Shown: positions 45,361 to 54,284 of the stretch, piece by piece
Numbering within the stretch: position 1 is the first letter of the stretch
Layout of the letters: each line of letters opens with the position of its first letter
Assembly (NCBI GenBank): GCA_016183935.1
Contig: JACPDR010000005.1
Location: forward strand, 61,968-125,967
Length of the DNA: 64,000 nt
Direction: 5' to 3'
Origin: Caulobacterales bacterium
GTDB taxonomy: Bacteria; Pseudomonadota; Alphaproteobacteria; Caulobacterales; Caulobacteraceae
Notes under the pieces: generated by a model
Told to the model about the DNA's origin: nothing
Databases searched by the model: none
Seen by the model: only the letters and a program-made list of their open reading frames with translations
Position numbers and translations under genes: made by a program

Positions 45361-45975
45361 ATGGCCTTTGACGCTTCCGCCGTCCGCGATCGCCCGCTGA
45401 CCGAACCGGCCCTCGCCCAGTTGTTCACCGAGGCGCGCACGCGCAACGCCTGGTCCGACCGCCCGGTGTCGGAGGACCTGCTGCGCAGGCTGTACGACCT
45501 GACCAAATTCGGCCCGACGGCGGTGAACAACACCCCGGCGCGCTTCGTATTCGTGACCTCGCCCGAGGCCAAGGCGCGGCTGATCCCGCTGATGAGCGAG
45601 GGCAACCAGGCCAAGTCGCTGCAGGCGCCGGTGAATGTGATCATCGGCATGGATCTGGATTTCCACGAGCAGCTGCCGATGCTGTTCCCGCATGCGCCGG
45701 GGGCGAAGGACTGGTTCGCCGACGAGGCCGGCCGGCGCGAGTCGGCGTTCCGCAACAGCTCGCTGCAGGGCGGCTATTTCCTGCTGGCCGCCCGGGCCCT
45801 GGGTCTGGACGTCGGCCCGATGTCAGGCTTCGACCCGGCGGGGGTGAAGGCGGAGTTCTTCCCGGACTCGACGGTGGAGCCGAACTTCATCGTCAACCTC
45901 GGCTACGGCACGGACGAGAACCTGTTCCCGCGCTCGCCGCGGCTGGGGTTCGATGAGGCGGCGGTGGTTCTGTAA
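45361..45975 (+). CDS. Nitroreductase-family protein (RutE/HadB-like)
   Basis: A 204-residue FMN oxidoreductase close to the malonic semialdehyde reductase group. [40 protein letters not shown] carries the flavin-binding arginines and the FGPTA.NN motif, and [29 protein letters not shown] completes the fold. Enzymes of the group reduce reactive carbonyls (RutE in pyrimidine breakdown) or nitro compounds; no rut genes are near. Promoter and Shine-Dalgarno (AGGAGG) are clear. Confidence 0.88.
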   Translation: MAFDASAVRDRPLTEPALAQLFTEARTRNAWSDRPVSEDLLRRLYDLTKFGPTAVNNTPARFVFVTSPEAKARLIPLMSEGNQAKSLQAPVNVIIGMDLDFHEQLPMLFPHAPGAKDWFADEAGRRESAFRNSSLQGGYFLLAARALGLDVGPMSGFDPAGVKAEFFPDSTVEPNFIVNLGYGTDENLFPRSPRLGFDEAAVVL

Positions 45976-45987
45976 GGACTGGCGCTT

Positions 45988-46197
45988 GTCATCCCGGCCG
46001 AAGCGAAGCGGAGAGCCGGGACGGACCGCCCCAATCGATCCAGGCCTCCCGGAAGCCGCGTCGCGGCTGTCCGGGAGACGGGCAGATGTCGCGCCTGACC
46101 TGACCCGTCTCCCGGATAGCTGCTGATGCAGCTTCCGGGAGGATGTCGTCTTGCGGTCGGGCGTCCCGGATCGCCGCGGCGCGGCGTCCGGGATGAC
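45988..46197. repeat. Composite palindromic repeat with GTCATCCC/GGGATGAC ends
   Basis: A 210-bp intergenic stretch starting GTCATCCCGG and ending CCGGGATGAC. It also holds internal pairs TCCCGGATAGCTG/CAGCTTCCGGGA. It fills most of the 304-bp gap between the nitroreductase and acetyltransferase genes. It differs in sequence from the 130-bp element but shares GTCATCC ends. Confidence 0.65.
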
Positions 46198-46279
46198 AAA
46201 ATCCCGGACCGGAACCCCCACAAGTCCGTCGAGTTCAGAGATGCATCGCCAGACGGCGCCCGCATCGCTGGAGGTCAGC

Positions 46280-46864
46280 GTGACATCGCCGACAGTGACC
46301 GTCATGACGCCGCCCGACGAAGATGCGGCGGCGCAAACGATCGTGCTGGCGTTCGCGGCGGACCCCATGGCGCGATGGACCTGGCCGCAGGCTCATCGGT
46401 ACCTTGAGGCCATGCCGCGAATGATCCGGGCGTTCGGAAGCAAGGCGTTTTCCAATGGAAGCGCCTATTGCACCGATGGCTACGCCGGTGTTGCGCTATG
46501 GCTGCCGCCGGGGGTGCATTCCGACGAGGAAGGGCTCGGCGCGGTGGTCGAAGGCACGGTCGAGACTTCCCTTCGCCCGGAGACCGACTCCCTGTTCGAG
46601 CAGATGGCCACATGCCACCCGACCGAACCGCACTGGTACCTGCCCTTGATCGGAGCCGACCCCGCGCATCAGGGCGAAGGCCTCGGCGAGGCCCTGATGA
46701 CGTATGCGCTCGCCCGGTGCGACCGCGATCATGCCCCGGCCTATCTGGAATCCTCGAACCCGCGCAACATTCCGTTTTACGAGCGCCACGGCTTCGAGGC
46801 GCTCGGCGCAATCCAGGTCGGGTCCTCGCCGAGGCTCGTCCCGATGCTGCGGCCGCCGCGCTGA
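46280..46864 (+). CDS. GNAT-family N-acetyltransferase
   Basis: A 194-residue acetyltransferase. The acetyl-CoA site is LIGADPAHQGEGLGEALMTYAL (about residues 127-148), followed by the C-terminal strand pair SNPRNIPFYERHGFEALG. It transfers acetyl groups to an unknown small molecule or protein. I chose GTG 46280 because GGAGG lies 5 bases upstream; longer frames reach into the palindromic repeat at 46151 and are unlikely. Confidence 0.82.
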   Translation: MTSPTVTVMTPPDEDAAAQTIVLAFAADPMARWTWPQAHRYLEAMPRMIRAFGSKAFSNGSAYCTDGYAGVALWLPPGVHSDEEGLGAVVEGTVETSLRPETDSLFEQMATCHPTEPHWYLPLIGADPAHQGEGLGEALMTYALARCDRDHAPAYLESSNPRNIPFYERHGFEALGAIQVGSSPRLVPMLRPPR

Positions 46865-46866
46865 AC

Positions 46867-47262
46867 CTAGCCCTCGTCCAGATCCGTCTGGATCCACGTC
46901 GGCGAGTGGTGGATGTCGATCGTCTGAAGGCGGCCCGGCCCGAGGTTCTCGAAGCGGTGGGGAACGCCCGCGGGGCCGAACACGACTTCACCCGCCGCGG
47001 CGTCCAGCGTCGCCTCGCCGACGAAGAAGCGGGCGCGGCCCTCGGTGATGATGAAGGTCTCGTCGTAGGGGTGGACGTGGAGGCGCGGACCCGCGCCGAT
47101 CGTGTCGGTGCCATAGGTCAGCACGGTGTTCTGCCCGCCCAGGGCGAGACCGGGGACCGACCCGCGCCACGGCCCGCCCGTCGCCGGGTCGAAGAGCCTG
47201 GCTTTGGTCGCGGGGCGTCCGTCGGGTTTGATGGTCGTCGGATCGAAGTCTCTGCGCGTCAT
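46867..47262 (-). CDS. Cupin-domain protein
   Basis: A 131-residue single-domain cupin. Motif 1 is GAGPRLHVHPYDETFIITEGRARFFVG, with two histidines and glutamate for metal binding, and motif 2 is PAGVPHRFENLG. The function is unknown; such proteins bind metals or small ligands. The ATG 47262 is favoured over an adjacent TTG because GGAG lies 8 bases upstream. It ends 2 bp from the convergent acetyltransferase gene. Confidence 0.85.
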   Translation of the reverse strand: MTRRDFDPTTIKPDGRPATKARLFDPATGGPWRGSVPGLALGGQNTVLTYGTDTIGAGPRLHVHPYDETFIITEGRARFFVGEATLDAAAGEVVFGPAGVPHRFENLGPGRLQTIDIHHSPTWIQTDLDEG

Positions 47263-47289
47263 CAAATGTCTCCCCGGAGAGCGGCGTCC

Positions 47290-49191
47290 TCAATCTTCGT
47301 CCACCGCCTCGTCCGGAATGACCGGCAGCTCCACCGCCGGGGCGACCGTCTTGATCTCGCCGATCTTCGCGCCCGGGAACGCCTCCAGCACCGCCACGAC
47401 GAACGGGTCGGCCTCGATCTGCGCCCGTTCCTCCGCGCGTTTGCGGCGGTCGATCTCGATCATGGTCTCGCCGCCGCCCTGGCCGTTGGCGGCGATCAGC
47501 CAGGTGCGGCCGGTCCATTCCTTGAGGCGCGAGGACAGGCGGCGGGCGAGGTAGATCGGGGCACCCTCGATGCTCTCGTAGGTGATGGCGCCGGGCTTGA
47601 AGGCCACGGGGCGGACGTAGCTCTGCACGTCCATCTGCAGGCCGACCTCGCGCTTCTCGCCGATTAGGGCGACCACGGCCTCGAACGACTGGGGGTCGGG
47701 CAGGGCGGGGGCCTGGATCGGGCGGGCGGCGCGGTGAGCCGGGGCGCCGCTGCCACCGCCGCCGCCGGACGGGCCGCGCGGGGCGGAGCCGCCGCCCATG
47801 GGCTCGCCGTCGCGCAGGGCTTTCAGAGCCTCCTCCGGGCCGGGCAGGTCGGCGGCGTATGCGAGGCGGACGATGGCCATCTCGACGGCGTCGGCCGGGT
47901 TGGGCGCACGGCGCACCTCGTCCAGCGCCTTGAGCAGCATCTGCCAGACTCGGGCCAAGGTCCCGGCCGAGATGACGGCGCCGAGGGCGGTCAGCTTCTG
48001 CGCCTGGTCGTTGGGCAGGCGGGTGGCCTGCGGACCGAGCATCTTGGCCACCGAGGCGGCGTGGCAGTGCTCCAGCAGGTCGTTGGTCACCTGCACCGGA
48101 TCGGCGCCGTAGCCGTAGAGGGTGCGGAACAGCTCCAGCGCCTCGGGCGTGCGGCCGGCCATGATCGCCTCGAACAGGGCGATAGTCTGGCTGCGGTCGG
48201 CGAGGCCGAGCATGTCGCGTACGACGGTGGTCGGGACGGTCTCGCCCTTTTCGCCCTGCACCAGCGCCTGGTCGAGCAACGACAGGCCGTCGCGGACCGA
48301 TCCCTCGGCGGCGCGGGCGATCAGGGCGAGGGCGTCCTGTTCGATCTTCATGCCTTCGCGGTCGGCGATGCGGGCGAGGTGTTCGACGAGGATTTCCGGC
48401 TCGACGCGGCGCAGGTCGAAACGCTGGCAGCGGGAGAGGATGGTCACCGGCACCTTGCGGATCTCGGTGGTGGCGAAGATGAATTTGGCGTGCGGCGGCG
48501 GCTCTTCCAGCGTCTTCAGCAGGGCGTTGAAGGCCTGGTTCGACAGCATGTGCACTTCGTCGAGGACATAGACCTTGTAGCGCGCCTCGACCGGGGCGTA
48601 GCGGACGCTCTCGATGATGTCGCGGATGCCGTCGATGCCGGTGTGCGAGGCCGCGTCCATCTCGACCACGTCCATGTGCTGGCCGGCCATGATGGCGGCG
48701 TCGTGCCGGCCGTGGGCGGTCAGCTCCAGCGACGGGCGGTCGATGCTGTCGGTCTGGTTGTTGAGGGCGCGGGCCAGCAGGCGGGCGGTGGTGGTCTTGC
48801 CGACCCCCCGCACGCCGGTGAGCATGAAGGCGTGGGCGATGCGGCCGGTGGCGAAGGCGTTGGTCAGGGTGCGGACCATGGCCTCCTGGCCGATCAGGTC
48901 CCCGAAGGTGCGCGGCCGGTATTTGCGGGCCAGGACGGTGTAGGCCTCGCCGTCGTCGGCGTGGGCGGCGGGGCCGTCGTCGGCGGCCGGGGCCGACCGG
49001 GCGGTCTTCGGCGCGGGCTTCCCGGCCTTCGGTTCAGGCGGGGCGACGGGCGCGGAGGCGGCCTCGGCCTCGCGCATGCCCGTGGGCTCGGGCGCGCCGA
49101 ACATGTCCTCGGTATTGGGGTCGCGCTCTTCGGCCTCGGGGGCGTCTTCTTCCCACGGGGGGCCGTCGAGACTCGGATCGGCGTCGCTCAT
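47290..49191 (-). CDS. dnaX: DNA polymerase III subunit gamma/tau
   Basis: A 633-residue clamp-loader subunit. After an acidic N-terminal extension of about 80 residues, YTVLARKYRPRTFGDLIGQEAMVRTL begins the AAA+ domain. Walker A is GVRGVGKTTTARLLARAL and Walker B is YVLDEVHMLS. The Ala/Pro-rich linker and C-terminal tau domain follow. It loads the sliding clamp and organises the replisome. The extension is typical of Caulobacterales DnaX. Its start is 8 bp from an 11-bp inverted repeat. Confidence 0.95.
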   Translation of the reverse strand: MSDADPSLDGPPWEEDAPEAEERDPNTEDMFGAPEPTGMREAEAASAPVAPPEPKAGKPAPKTARSAPAADDGPAAHADDGEAYTVLARKYRPRTFGDLIGQEAMVRTLTNAFATGRIAHAFMLTGVRGVGKTTTARLLARALNNQTDSIDRPSLELTAHGRHDAAIMAGQHMDVVEMDAASHTGIDGIRDIIESVRYAPVEARYKVYVLDEVHMLSNQAFNALLKTLEEPPPHAKFIFATTEIRKVPVTILSRCQRFDLRRVEPEILVEHLARIADREGMKIEQDALALIARAAEGSVRDGLSLLDQALVQGEKGETVPTTVVRDMLGLADRSQTIALFEAIMAGRTPEALELFRTLYGYGADPVQVTNDLLEHCHAASVAKMLGPQATRLPNDQAQKLTALGAVISAGTLARVWQMLLKALDEVRRAPNPADAVEMAIVRLAYAADLPGPEEALKALRDGEPMGGGSAPRGPSGGGGGSGAPAHRAARPIQAPALPDPQSFEAVVALIGEKREVGLQMDVQSYVRPVAFKPGAITYESIEGAPIYLARRLSSRLKEWTGRTWLIAANGQGGGETMIEIDRRKRAEERAQIEADPFVVAVLEAFPGAKIGEIKTVAPAVELPVIPDEAVDED

Positions 49192-49203
49192 GCGTCCGTC
49201 TTA

Positions 49204-49239
49204 GCGCGAGAGGGAGAGAACGCGCACCCCCTCTCGCGC
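49204..49239. repeat. 11-bp inverted repeat upstream of dnaX
   Basis: GCGCGAGAGGG and CCCTCTCGCGC form an 11-bp stem around a 14-base loop, 13 bp before the dnaX start. No T-run follows on either strand, so it is not a typical terminator; it may be a leader structure. Confidence 0.4.
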
Positions 49240-49273
49240 CGCGTCCCCGCTTTCACGGGGATGACGGAGTGGA

Positions 49274-49642
49274 TCAGTCGGTCAGGTCGGGAATCCGGCC
49301 GCCGTTGTCGCGGATCTTCTGCATGACCTGCTTGTGCAGCCAGATGTTCATGGCGGCGCTGTCGGAGGTGTCGCCGGTGTAGCCCAGTTCGCCGGCCAGT
49401 TCCTTGCGCTCGGCCAGGGAGCTGTCCATGCCGGTCAGCTTCATCAGGTCGACGATGGACGTCCGCCAGTTCAGGTTCTTGCCCTCGTTCATGGCGTCGA
49501 GCACGGCGGCGACGTCGACGGGCGCCGCCGCCGGGGCGGCCGTTCCGGGGGCCGGCTGGCCCGGCGCGGGGGCGGAGGTGGGCGCGGCCACCTCGGGTTT
49601 GCGGCGGAAGATCTTGCCGAGGATGTTGCCGAGGATGCTCAT
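49274..49642 (-). CDS. DUF3597-family protein
   Basis: A 122-residue protein. The N-terminal SILGNILGKIFRRKP, a Pro/Ala linker, and the C-terminal domain VDVAAVLDAMNEGKNLNWRTSIVDLMKLTGMDSSLAERKELAGELGY match DUF3597, whose role is unknown though a LysM-like or peptidoglycan-related role has been considered. It is 83 bp upstream of dnaX on the same strand. Confidence 0.82.
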   Translation of the reverse strand: MSILGNILGKIFRRKPEVAAPTSAPAPGQPAPGTAAPAAAPVDVAAVLDAMNEGKNLNWRTSIVDLMKLTGMDSSLAERKELAGELGYTGDTSDSAAMNIWLHKQVMQKIRDNGGRIPDLTD

Positions 49643-49830
49643 GGGGGTGCTCCGCTAAGGTGGAGCTTTGTTAGCGGTCGGCGTCGCCGGCGGTTCCGTG
49701 ACGGTCCGGCGAAGTTTGCATGCGGCGGGCAGCCAGTCGGCGCGCGAGGCCCGGTCAAGCCGGAGGGCCACGAAAGCCGCGCTCAAGCAGTGAGCGACCG
49801 CGTCGCGAGCGTTAGCGCACTAAAGAGGAG

Positions 49831-49927
49831 GGAGGTGGAGACCGCGACCCGAAGGGGAATTCGTTGTGGCTGCTGCCTTCCGGCCCTGACCAGGTTGGCG
49901 AAGCCTTCGCCCGCGATCTCCAAGGCC
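49831..49927 (-). ncRNA. ffs: Signal recognition particle RNA (4.5S-type)
   Basis: On the minus strand, GGTCAGGGCCGGAAGGCAGC, the conserved apical domain that binds Ffh, is present, flanked by complementary arms (GGCCTTGGAGATCGCGGGCGAAG with partner CTTCGGGTCGCGGTCTCC). The size of about 97 nt is that of the short bacterial SRP RNA. Exact ends are uncertain by a few bases. It lies between DUF3597 and nudC, in the otherwise gene-free 49643-49979. Confidence 0.9.
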
Positions 49928-49979
49928 GATATGACGATTCCGGCTCGCGGATGCAAGCGGCGCCTTGCTAGACAGGCGC

Positions 49980-50909
49980 ATGCCTCTCCCCGCCCTCAAC
50001 ACCTTCGCCGGCAATCCGCTCGATCGGGCGGGGGACCGGCGCAACGATCCCGACTGGCTGGCGGAGCAGGGGGCCGACCCCGAGGCGCTGGCGCTGGTGC
50101 TGTGGGAGGGGCGGCCGCTGCTGGAGGCGGAGGGCGAGCCGCGGCTGGCCTGGCTTCCGATGATGCATGCGCGGGCGCTGGCCCCGGACCGCGAGCTGTT
50201 CCTCGGTCTGTGGAAGGGGGCGCCGGTGTTCGCGGTCGAGGTCGAGGGGTCGGTCGATCCGACGGCCGGGCCGCTGCGGGGGCTGGGCGTCTTCCATGAG
50301 ATGCGCGAGGCGGCGGCGCTGCTGCCGGGCCCGGACGCGGCCATGGCGGGGACGGCCAAGTCGCTGTTCGACTGGCGGCGGCGGCACGGCTTCTGCGCCG
50401 CCTGCGGGACGCTGAGCGAGGACGCCTGCGGGGGCTGGAAGCGGGTCTGCCCGGCCTGCGCGACGGAGCATTTCCCGCGCGTCGATCCGGTGACCATCAT
50501 GCTGGCGATCTACAAGGGCGGGGCCGAGCCGCGCTGTCTGTTGGGGCGTCAGGCGAGCTGGCCGGAGGGGCGGATGTCGGCGCTGGCGGGGTTCCTCGAG
50601 CCGGGGGAGACCATCGAGGAGGCCTGCGCGCGCGAGATCGAGGAAGAGGCGGGGCTGACGGTGACGGCGGTGCGCTACCACTCCAGCCAGCCGTGGCCGT
50701 TCCCGTCGCAGCTGATGATCGGGCTGATCTGCGAGGTCGATTCGGAGGACGCCGCGCCGGACCAGACCGAGCTGGAGGCGGTGGCCTGGCTGACGCGGGA
50801 TGAGGCGGTCGATGTGCTGGCCGGGCGCCATCCCGCGATCAAGGCCCCCCCGAGAATCGCGATTGCCCGAACGCTGCTTCAGGCCTGGGTCGACGGATTC
50901 GACGTCTAG
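49980..50909 (+). CDS. nudC: NAD(H) pyrophosphatase NudC
   Basis: A 309-residue Nudix hydrolase. A four-cysteine zinc ribbon (CAACGT... CPACATEH, about residues 140-165) precedes the Nudix box GFLEPGETIEEACAREIEEEAGL and the NudC motif SQPWPFPSQLM. It hydrolyses NADH and removes NAD caps from RNA. The ATG 49980 starts MPLPALNTFAG; an in-frame TTG at 49965 is less likely. Its stop overlaps the kdsB stop (CTAG). Confidence 0.92.
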   Translation: MPLPALNTFAGNPLDRAGDRRNDPDWLAEQGADPEALALVLWEGRPLLEAEGEPRLAWLPMMHARALAPDRELFLGLWKGAPVFAVEVEGSVDPTAGPLRGLGVFHEMREAAALLPGPDAAMAGTAKSLFDWRRRHGFCAACGTLSEDACGGWKRVCPACATEHFPRVDPVTIMLAIYKGGAEPRCLLGRQASWPEGRMSALAGFLEPGETIEEACAREIEEEAGLTVTAVRYHSSQPWPFPSQLMIGLICEVDSEDAAPDQTELEAVAWLTRDEAVDVLAGRHPAIKAPPRIAIARTLLQAWVDGFDV

Positions 50910-51628
50910 GCGAGGGCCCGCGCCGCCTCCAGGTCCGCCGGGCTGTCCACCGACAGCGGCGCTTCCTCGATCACCGCAGCCCAGATCTGCAGGCCCATTT
51001 CGAGGGCGCGGAGCTGTTCCAGCTTTTCGCGGCGCTCCAGCGGGGAGGGCGGGGCGGCGCAGAAGCGTTCGAGGGCGGCGCGGCGGTAGCCGTACAGACC
51101 GATGTGCCGCCACACCGGGCCGTCGCCGAACAGGGTCGAGCGGGTGAAATAGAGGGCGCGGCCGTGACGGGCGCCGTCGGCCAGGGCGAGCACGGCCTTG
51201 ACCACGTCGGGGTTGGTCCGGTCGACGGGATCGGCTTCGGGGGCGACCAGGGTCGCTATGTCGCAGGCGGGCTCGGCCTCGAGCAGCCGGGCGCAGGCGA
51301 GGGCGAGGCCGGGGTCGGCGAACGGCATGTCGCCCTGCAGGTTGATGACGGCGTCGTGGCGGCCGTCGGGGTCGAGCGCGTCGAGGGCGGCGCGGATGCG
51401 GTCCGAGCCCGAGGGCAGCTCCGGGTCGGTCAGGACGGCGACGCCCCCCGCGGCCTCGACGGCGGCGACGATTTCGGGGTCTCCGGCGGCGACCGCGACG
51501 GGCAGGCCGGAGGCGGCCGCCTGGCGCCAGGCGCGGACGATCATCGGCTGGCCGCCGATATCGGCCAGCGGCTTGCCGGGCAGGCGGGTCGCGGCCATGC
51601 GCGCCGGGATCAGAACGAGGGGGTTCAT
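50906..51628 (-). CDS. kdsB: 3-deoxy-manno-octulosonate (KDO) cytidylyltransferase
   Basis: A 240-residue CMP-KDO synthetase. The N-terminal nucleotide-binding loop LIPARMAATRLPGKPLADI, then VINLQGDMPFADPG and YGYRRAALERFC, are typical. It activates KDO for lipid A-core assembly, so the cell makes lipopolysaccharide. The start ATG 51628 follows the family length; a longer frame upstream is not coding. Confidence 0.93.
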   Translation of the reverse strand: MNPLVLIPARMAATRLPGKPLADIGGQPMIVRAWRQAAASGLPVAVAAGDPEIVAAVEAAGGVAVLTDPELPSGSDRIRAALDALDPDGRHDAVINLQGDMPFADPGLALACARLLEAEPACDIATLVAPEADPVDRTNPDVVKAVLALADGARHGRALYFTRSTLFGDGPVWRHIGLYGYRRAALERFCAAPPSPLERREKLEQLRALEMGLQIWAAVIEEAPLSVDSPADLEAARALA

Positions 51629-51778
51629 CGTTGCGTTACCTGCCTGCGACGCCCCGACGCCGCCCAGGACGACCGGGGCCGGTTGCGAAGGTCGCGCTAG
51701 CGTGTAAGAGACGCGCACGCAAGAATCCGCCCGTCCGCGCTCGCGGCAGGGCCTCAAGAACGGGATGCGACGACGCGC

Positions 51779-52531
51779 ATGAGCGGCGATCTGAAGTGGA
51801 ACAAGATTATGGGCGCCGCCCTGGCGACGGCCTTTGTCGTCATCGGCGTGCAGCAGGTCACGGGCGCGATCTACCACACCGAGGCCCCTGAAAAGATGGG
51901 CTATTTCGTCGACGCGCCGGAAGAGGCAGCCGGCGGGGCCGCCGAGGCCGTGCTGCCGCCCGACTGGGGCACGGTGCTGCCGACCGCCGACCTGGCCGCC
52001 GGCGAGGCCGCCTTCGCCCGCTGCCAGGCCTGCCACACGGTCACCGCCGGCGGGGCCAACGGCACCGGCCCGAACCTGTACGGCGTGCTGGGCCGCGCGG
52101 TCGCGGGCCACGCGGGCTTCGCCTATTCCGACGCCATGGTCTCGCACAAGGCCGAGGCGCCGACCTGGACCTATGACGAACTGGACCAGTTCCTGACCGC
52201 TCCGGGCCGTCACGTGCCGGGCACCAAGATGTCGTTCGCCGGCATCCGCGACACCCAGACCCGCGTCAATCTGATCGCCTGGCTGCGTTCGCAGGGCTCG
52301 GGCGGCGTGGCCGTTCCGGCGCCCGATCCGGCCCGCCAGCCTGGCGCGGCGCCGGCTCCGGCCGATGCGGCCGCCGCCGAGACCCCGGCTCCGGGCTCCG
52401 AACAGGCGGCCGCCCAGGCCGGCGGCGCGGCGGGCTCGGCCCCCGACACCGGTCCGGCGGCCCAGTCCACGACCCAGGCCACGCCCGCCGCCCCCTCGGC
52501 GGCGACCAGCGGGAACCACAGCCCGCGCTGA
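51779..52531 (+). CDS. Membrane-anchored cytochrome c (CycM-like)
   Basis: A 250-residue protein. An N-terminal helix (about 9-30) anchors it. The class I cytochrome c domain has the haem motif CQACH (about 82-86) and methionine ligand in GTKMSFAG. A long Ala/Pro tail of about 75 residues (from PAPDPARQPG) is unusual and may be flexible. It carries electrons in the respiratory chain, likely from bc1 to an oxidase. A strong terminator follows. Confidence 0.88.
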   Translation: MSGDLKWNKIMGAALATAFVVIGVQQVTGAIYHTEAPEKMGYFVDAPEEAAGGAAEAVLPPDWGTVLPTADLAAGEAAFARCQACHTVTAGGANGTGPNLYGVLGRAVAGHAGFAYSDAMVSHKAEAPTWTYDELDQFLTAPGRHVPGTKMSFAGIRDTQTRVNLIAWLRSQGSGGVAVPAPDPARQPGAAPAPADAAAAETPAPGSEQAAAQAGGAAGSAPDTGPAAQSTTQATPAAPSAATSGNHSPR

Positions 52532-52556
52532 ACCGCGAAGCTGCTGAATAAAAGTA

Positions 52557-52588
52557 CGGGCGTCCGTGATCCACGGACGCCCGTTTTT
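52557..52588 (+). terminator. Rho-independent terminator after cytochrome c gene
   Basis: A perfect 12-bp stem CGGGCGTCCGTG-ATC-CACGGACGCCCG followed by TTTTT, 25 bp after the cytochrome stop. Confidence 0.93.
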
Positions 52589-52613
52589 CTTGGGGCGCTA
52601 CTCCCTCCGGTCC

Positions 52614-52741
52614 GTCATCCTCGGGCTTGACCCGAGGATCAGACGTGGGGCTGTGCGATGAAGACGGCCCGGTGAGCCCGACCGCATCCCGTTCCACCGA
52701 GCACCGGATGGTCTGACCCTCGGGTCAAGCCCGAGGGTGAC
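52614..52741. repeat. Dispersed palindromic element, copy 2
   Basis: A 128-bp copy, closely matching 44111-44243 at both ends (GTCATCCTCGGGCTTGACCC and CCCTCGGGTCAAGCCCGAGG) and in the GAGCACCGGA part. The middle differs by small changes and a 5-bp shorter length. It separates the cytochrome c and ammonium transporter genes. Confidence 0.85.
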
Positions 52742-52774
52742 GGCGAGGGCGGAGCGTAGCAGCGACGACCGCGC

Positions 52775-54088
52775 CTACTGGTGGATGGTCTCGCCGTGCT
52801 GGGTGTAGTCGAGGCCCTCGATCTCCTCCTCCTTCGCCACCCGCAGGCCGGTGGTGAATTTGCACACCATCAGGATCAGGAAGGCGCCGACGCCGGACCA
52901 GGCGATGACGGCGAGCAACCCGATCAGCTGGTTCAGCACACTGGCGTTCCCGCCGGCGGGGTTGATGGAGGCGGTGGCGAACACGCCGGTCAGCAGGGCC
53001 CCGACGATGCCGCCGACGCCGTGGAGCCCGAAGGCGTCGAGGCTGTCGTCGTATTTGAGGGCGCGCTTGAGCCAGACGGCGCCGGCGTAGCAGGCCGGGC
53101 CGGAGATGATCCCGATCATGAAGGCGCCCTTGGGGTCGACCAGGCCGGCGGCCGGGGTGACGCCCACGAGCCCGGCGACGAGGCCGGACAGCAGGCCCAG
53201 CAGGGTCGGCCGCCGGTGGTCGATCCACTCGACGACGCTCCAGCCGATCGTGCCGGCGGCGGCGGCGAGGATGGTGTTGAAGGCGGCCACCGCGGCGATG
53301 CCGTCGGCCGCCCAGGCCGAGCCGGCGTTGAAGCCGAGCCAGCCGACCAGCAGCAGGCCGGCGCCGATGGCGGTGAAGGCGAGGTTGTGCGGGGCCATGT
53401 TGTCGCGGCCGAAGCCGTGGCGCGGCCCGAGCACCAGCGCCGCGACCAGACCGGCGACCCCGGCGTTGACGTGCACCACCGCGCCGCCGGCGAAGTCGAG
53501 CACGCCGAGCGAGCCCATCCAGCCGCCGCCCCAGACCTGATGGCAGATCGGCACATAGACCAGCAGGTGCCACAGGAAGAAGAACAGGATGGAGGCCGAG
53601 AACTTGATCCGCTCGGCGAAGGCGCCGGCGATCAGGGCCGGGGTGATGACGGCGAAGCTCAGCTGGTAGGCGATCCACACGAACTCGGGCAGGCCGGGCG
53701 CCAGGCTGTGGGCCGTGGACGGGGTGACGCCGCTCAGGAAGGCGGCCTGCAGCCCGCCGATGAAGCCGTTGGTCGCCTCGCCGCTGGAGCCGAACGACAG
53801 GCTGTAGCCGACCGCGAACCACAGCACGGTGACGATGGCGAAGGCGGCGGTGGAGTGGGCGATGGTGGCGATGACGTTCTTGCGCCGCACCATGCCGCCG
53901 TAGAACAGGGCCAGGCCGGGCAGGGTCATAAGCAGGACCAGGGCCGTCGAGGTCAGGAGCCAAGCCGTCGAGGCCTCGTTCAGCGCCAGCGGCGCCTGAT
54001 GCGCGAGCAGGTCGGGCGCGGCGGCCAGCGCGGGCCCGGCCATCAGCCAGAGTGCAAGGGCGAGCAGGGAGGCGGGAAGTCGAATCAT
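52775..54088 (-). CDS. amtB: Ammonium transporter Amt
   Basis: A 437-residue membrane channel with a cleavable signal and 11 helices. Amt signatures are ALFYGGMVRRKN, FLWHLLVYVPICHQVWGGGWMGSLGVLDFAGGAVVHVNAG, and HGVGGIVGALLTGVF. It imports ammonium; regulation by a PII protein is usual, but no glnK is adjacent. An inverted repeat at 54150-54167 could be an operator. Confidence 0.93.
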   Translation of the reverse strand: MIRLPASLLALALWLMAGPALAAAPDLLAHQAPLALNEASTAWLLTSTALVLLMTLPGLALFYGGMVRRKNVIATIAHSTAAFAIVTVLWFAVGYSLSFGSSGEATNGFIGGLQAAFLSGVTPSTAHSLAPGLPEFVWIAYQLSFAVITPALIAGAFAERIKFSASILFFFLWHLLVYVPICHQVWGGGWMGSLGVLDFAGGAVVHVNAGVAGLVAALVLGPRHGFGRDNMAPHNLAFTAIGAGLLLVGWLGFNAGSAWAADGIAAVAAFNTILAAAAGTIGWSVVEWIDHRRPTLLGLLSGLVAGLVGVTPAAGLVDPKGAFMIGIISGPACYAGAVWLKRALKYDDSLDAFGLHGVGGIVGALLTGVFATASINPAGGNASVLNQLIGLLAVIAWSGVGAFLILMVCKFTTGLRVAKEEEIEGLDYTQHGETIHQ

Positions 54089-54149
54089 ACGCGGCGTCCG
54101 GGCTCTGGAGGTCAGCAGTCTCGGCCCGAACCCGCGTTCGACGCCGCGG

Positions 54150-54167
54150 ATAGGGATACGACCCTAT
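54150..54167. promoter_or_regulatory. Inverted repeat upstream of amtB
   Basis: ATAGGG-ATACGA-CCCTAT, 6-bp perfect arms, 62 bp before the amtB start. No sigma-54 consensus was found nearby. Possible binding site; weak. Confidence 0.3.
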
Positions 54168-54284
54168 TGCGGTGCGGCAGGCAATTCATTTCTTGTGCGG
54201 CGCAATAATCCGCAGTGATGCTGCGGCCAGCGATCGAAGGGCGCGTGTTTCCGCACGAATGTGCCGCCGGTCTTCGCGGATGCG

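Noticed and set aside
46151..46279. Extended N-terminus of the acetyltransferase from 46151
   Set aside because: It would code through the palindromic repeat; the GTG at 46280 has a good ribosome site.
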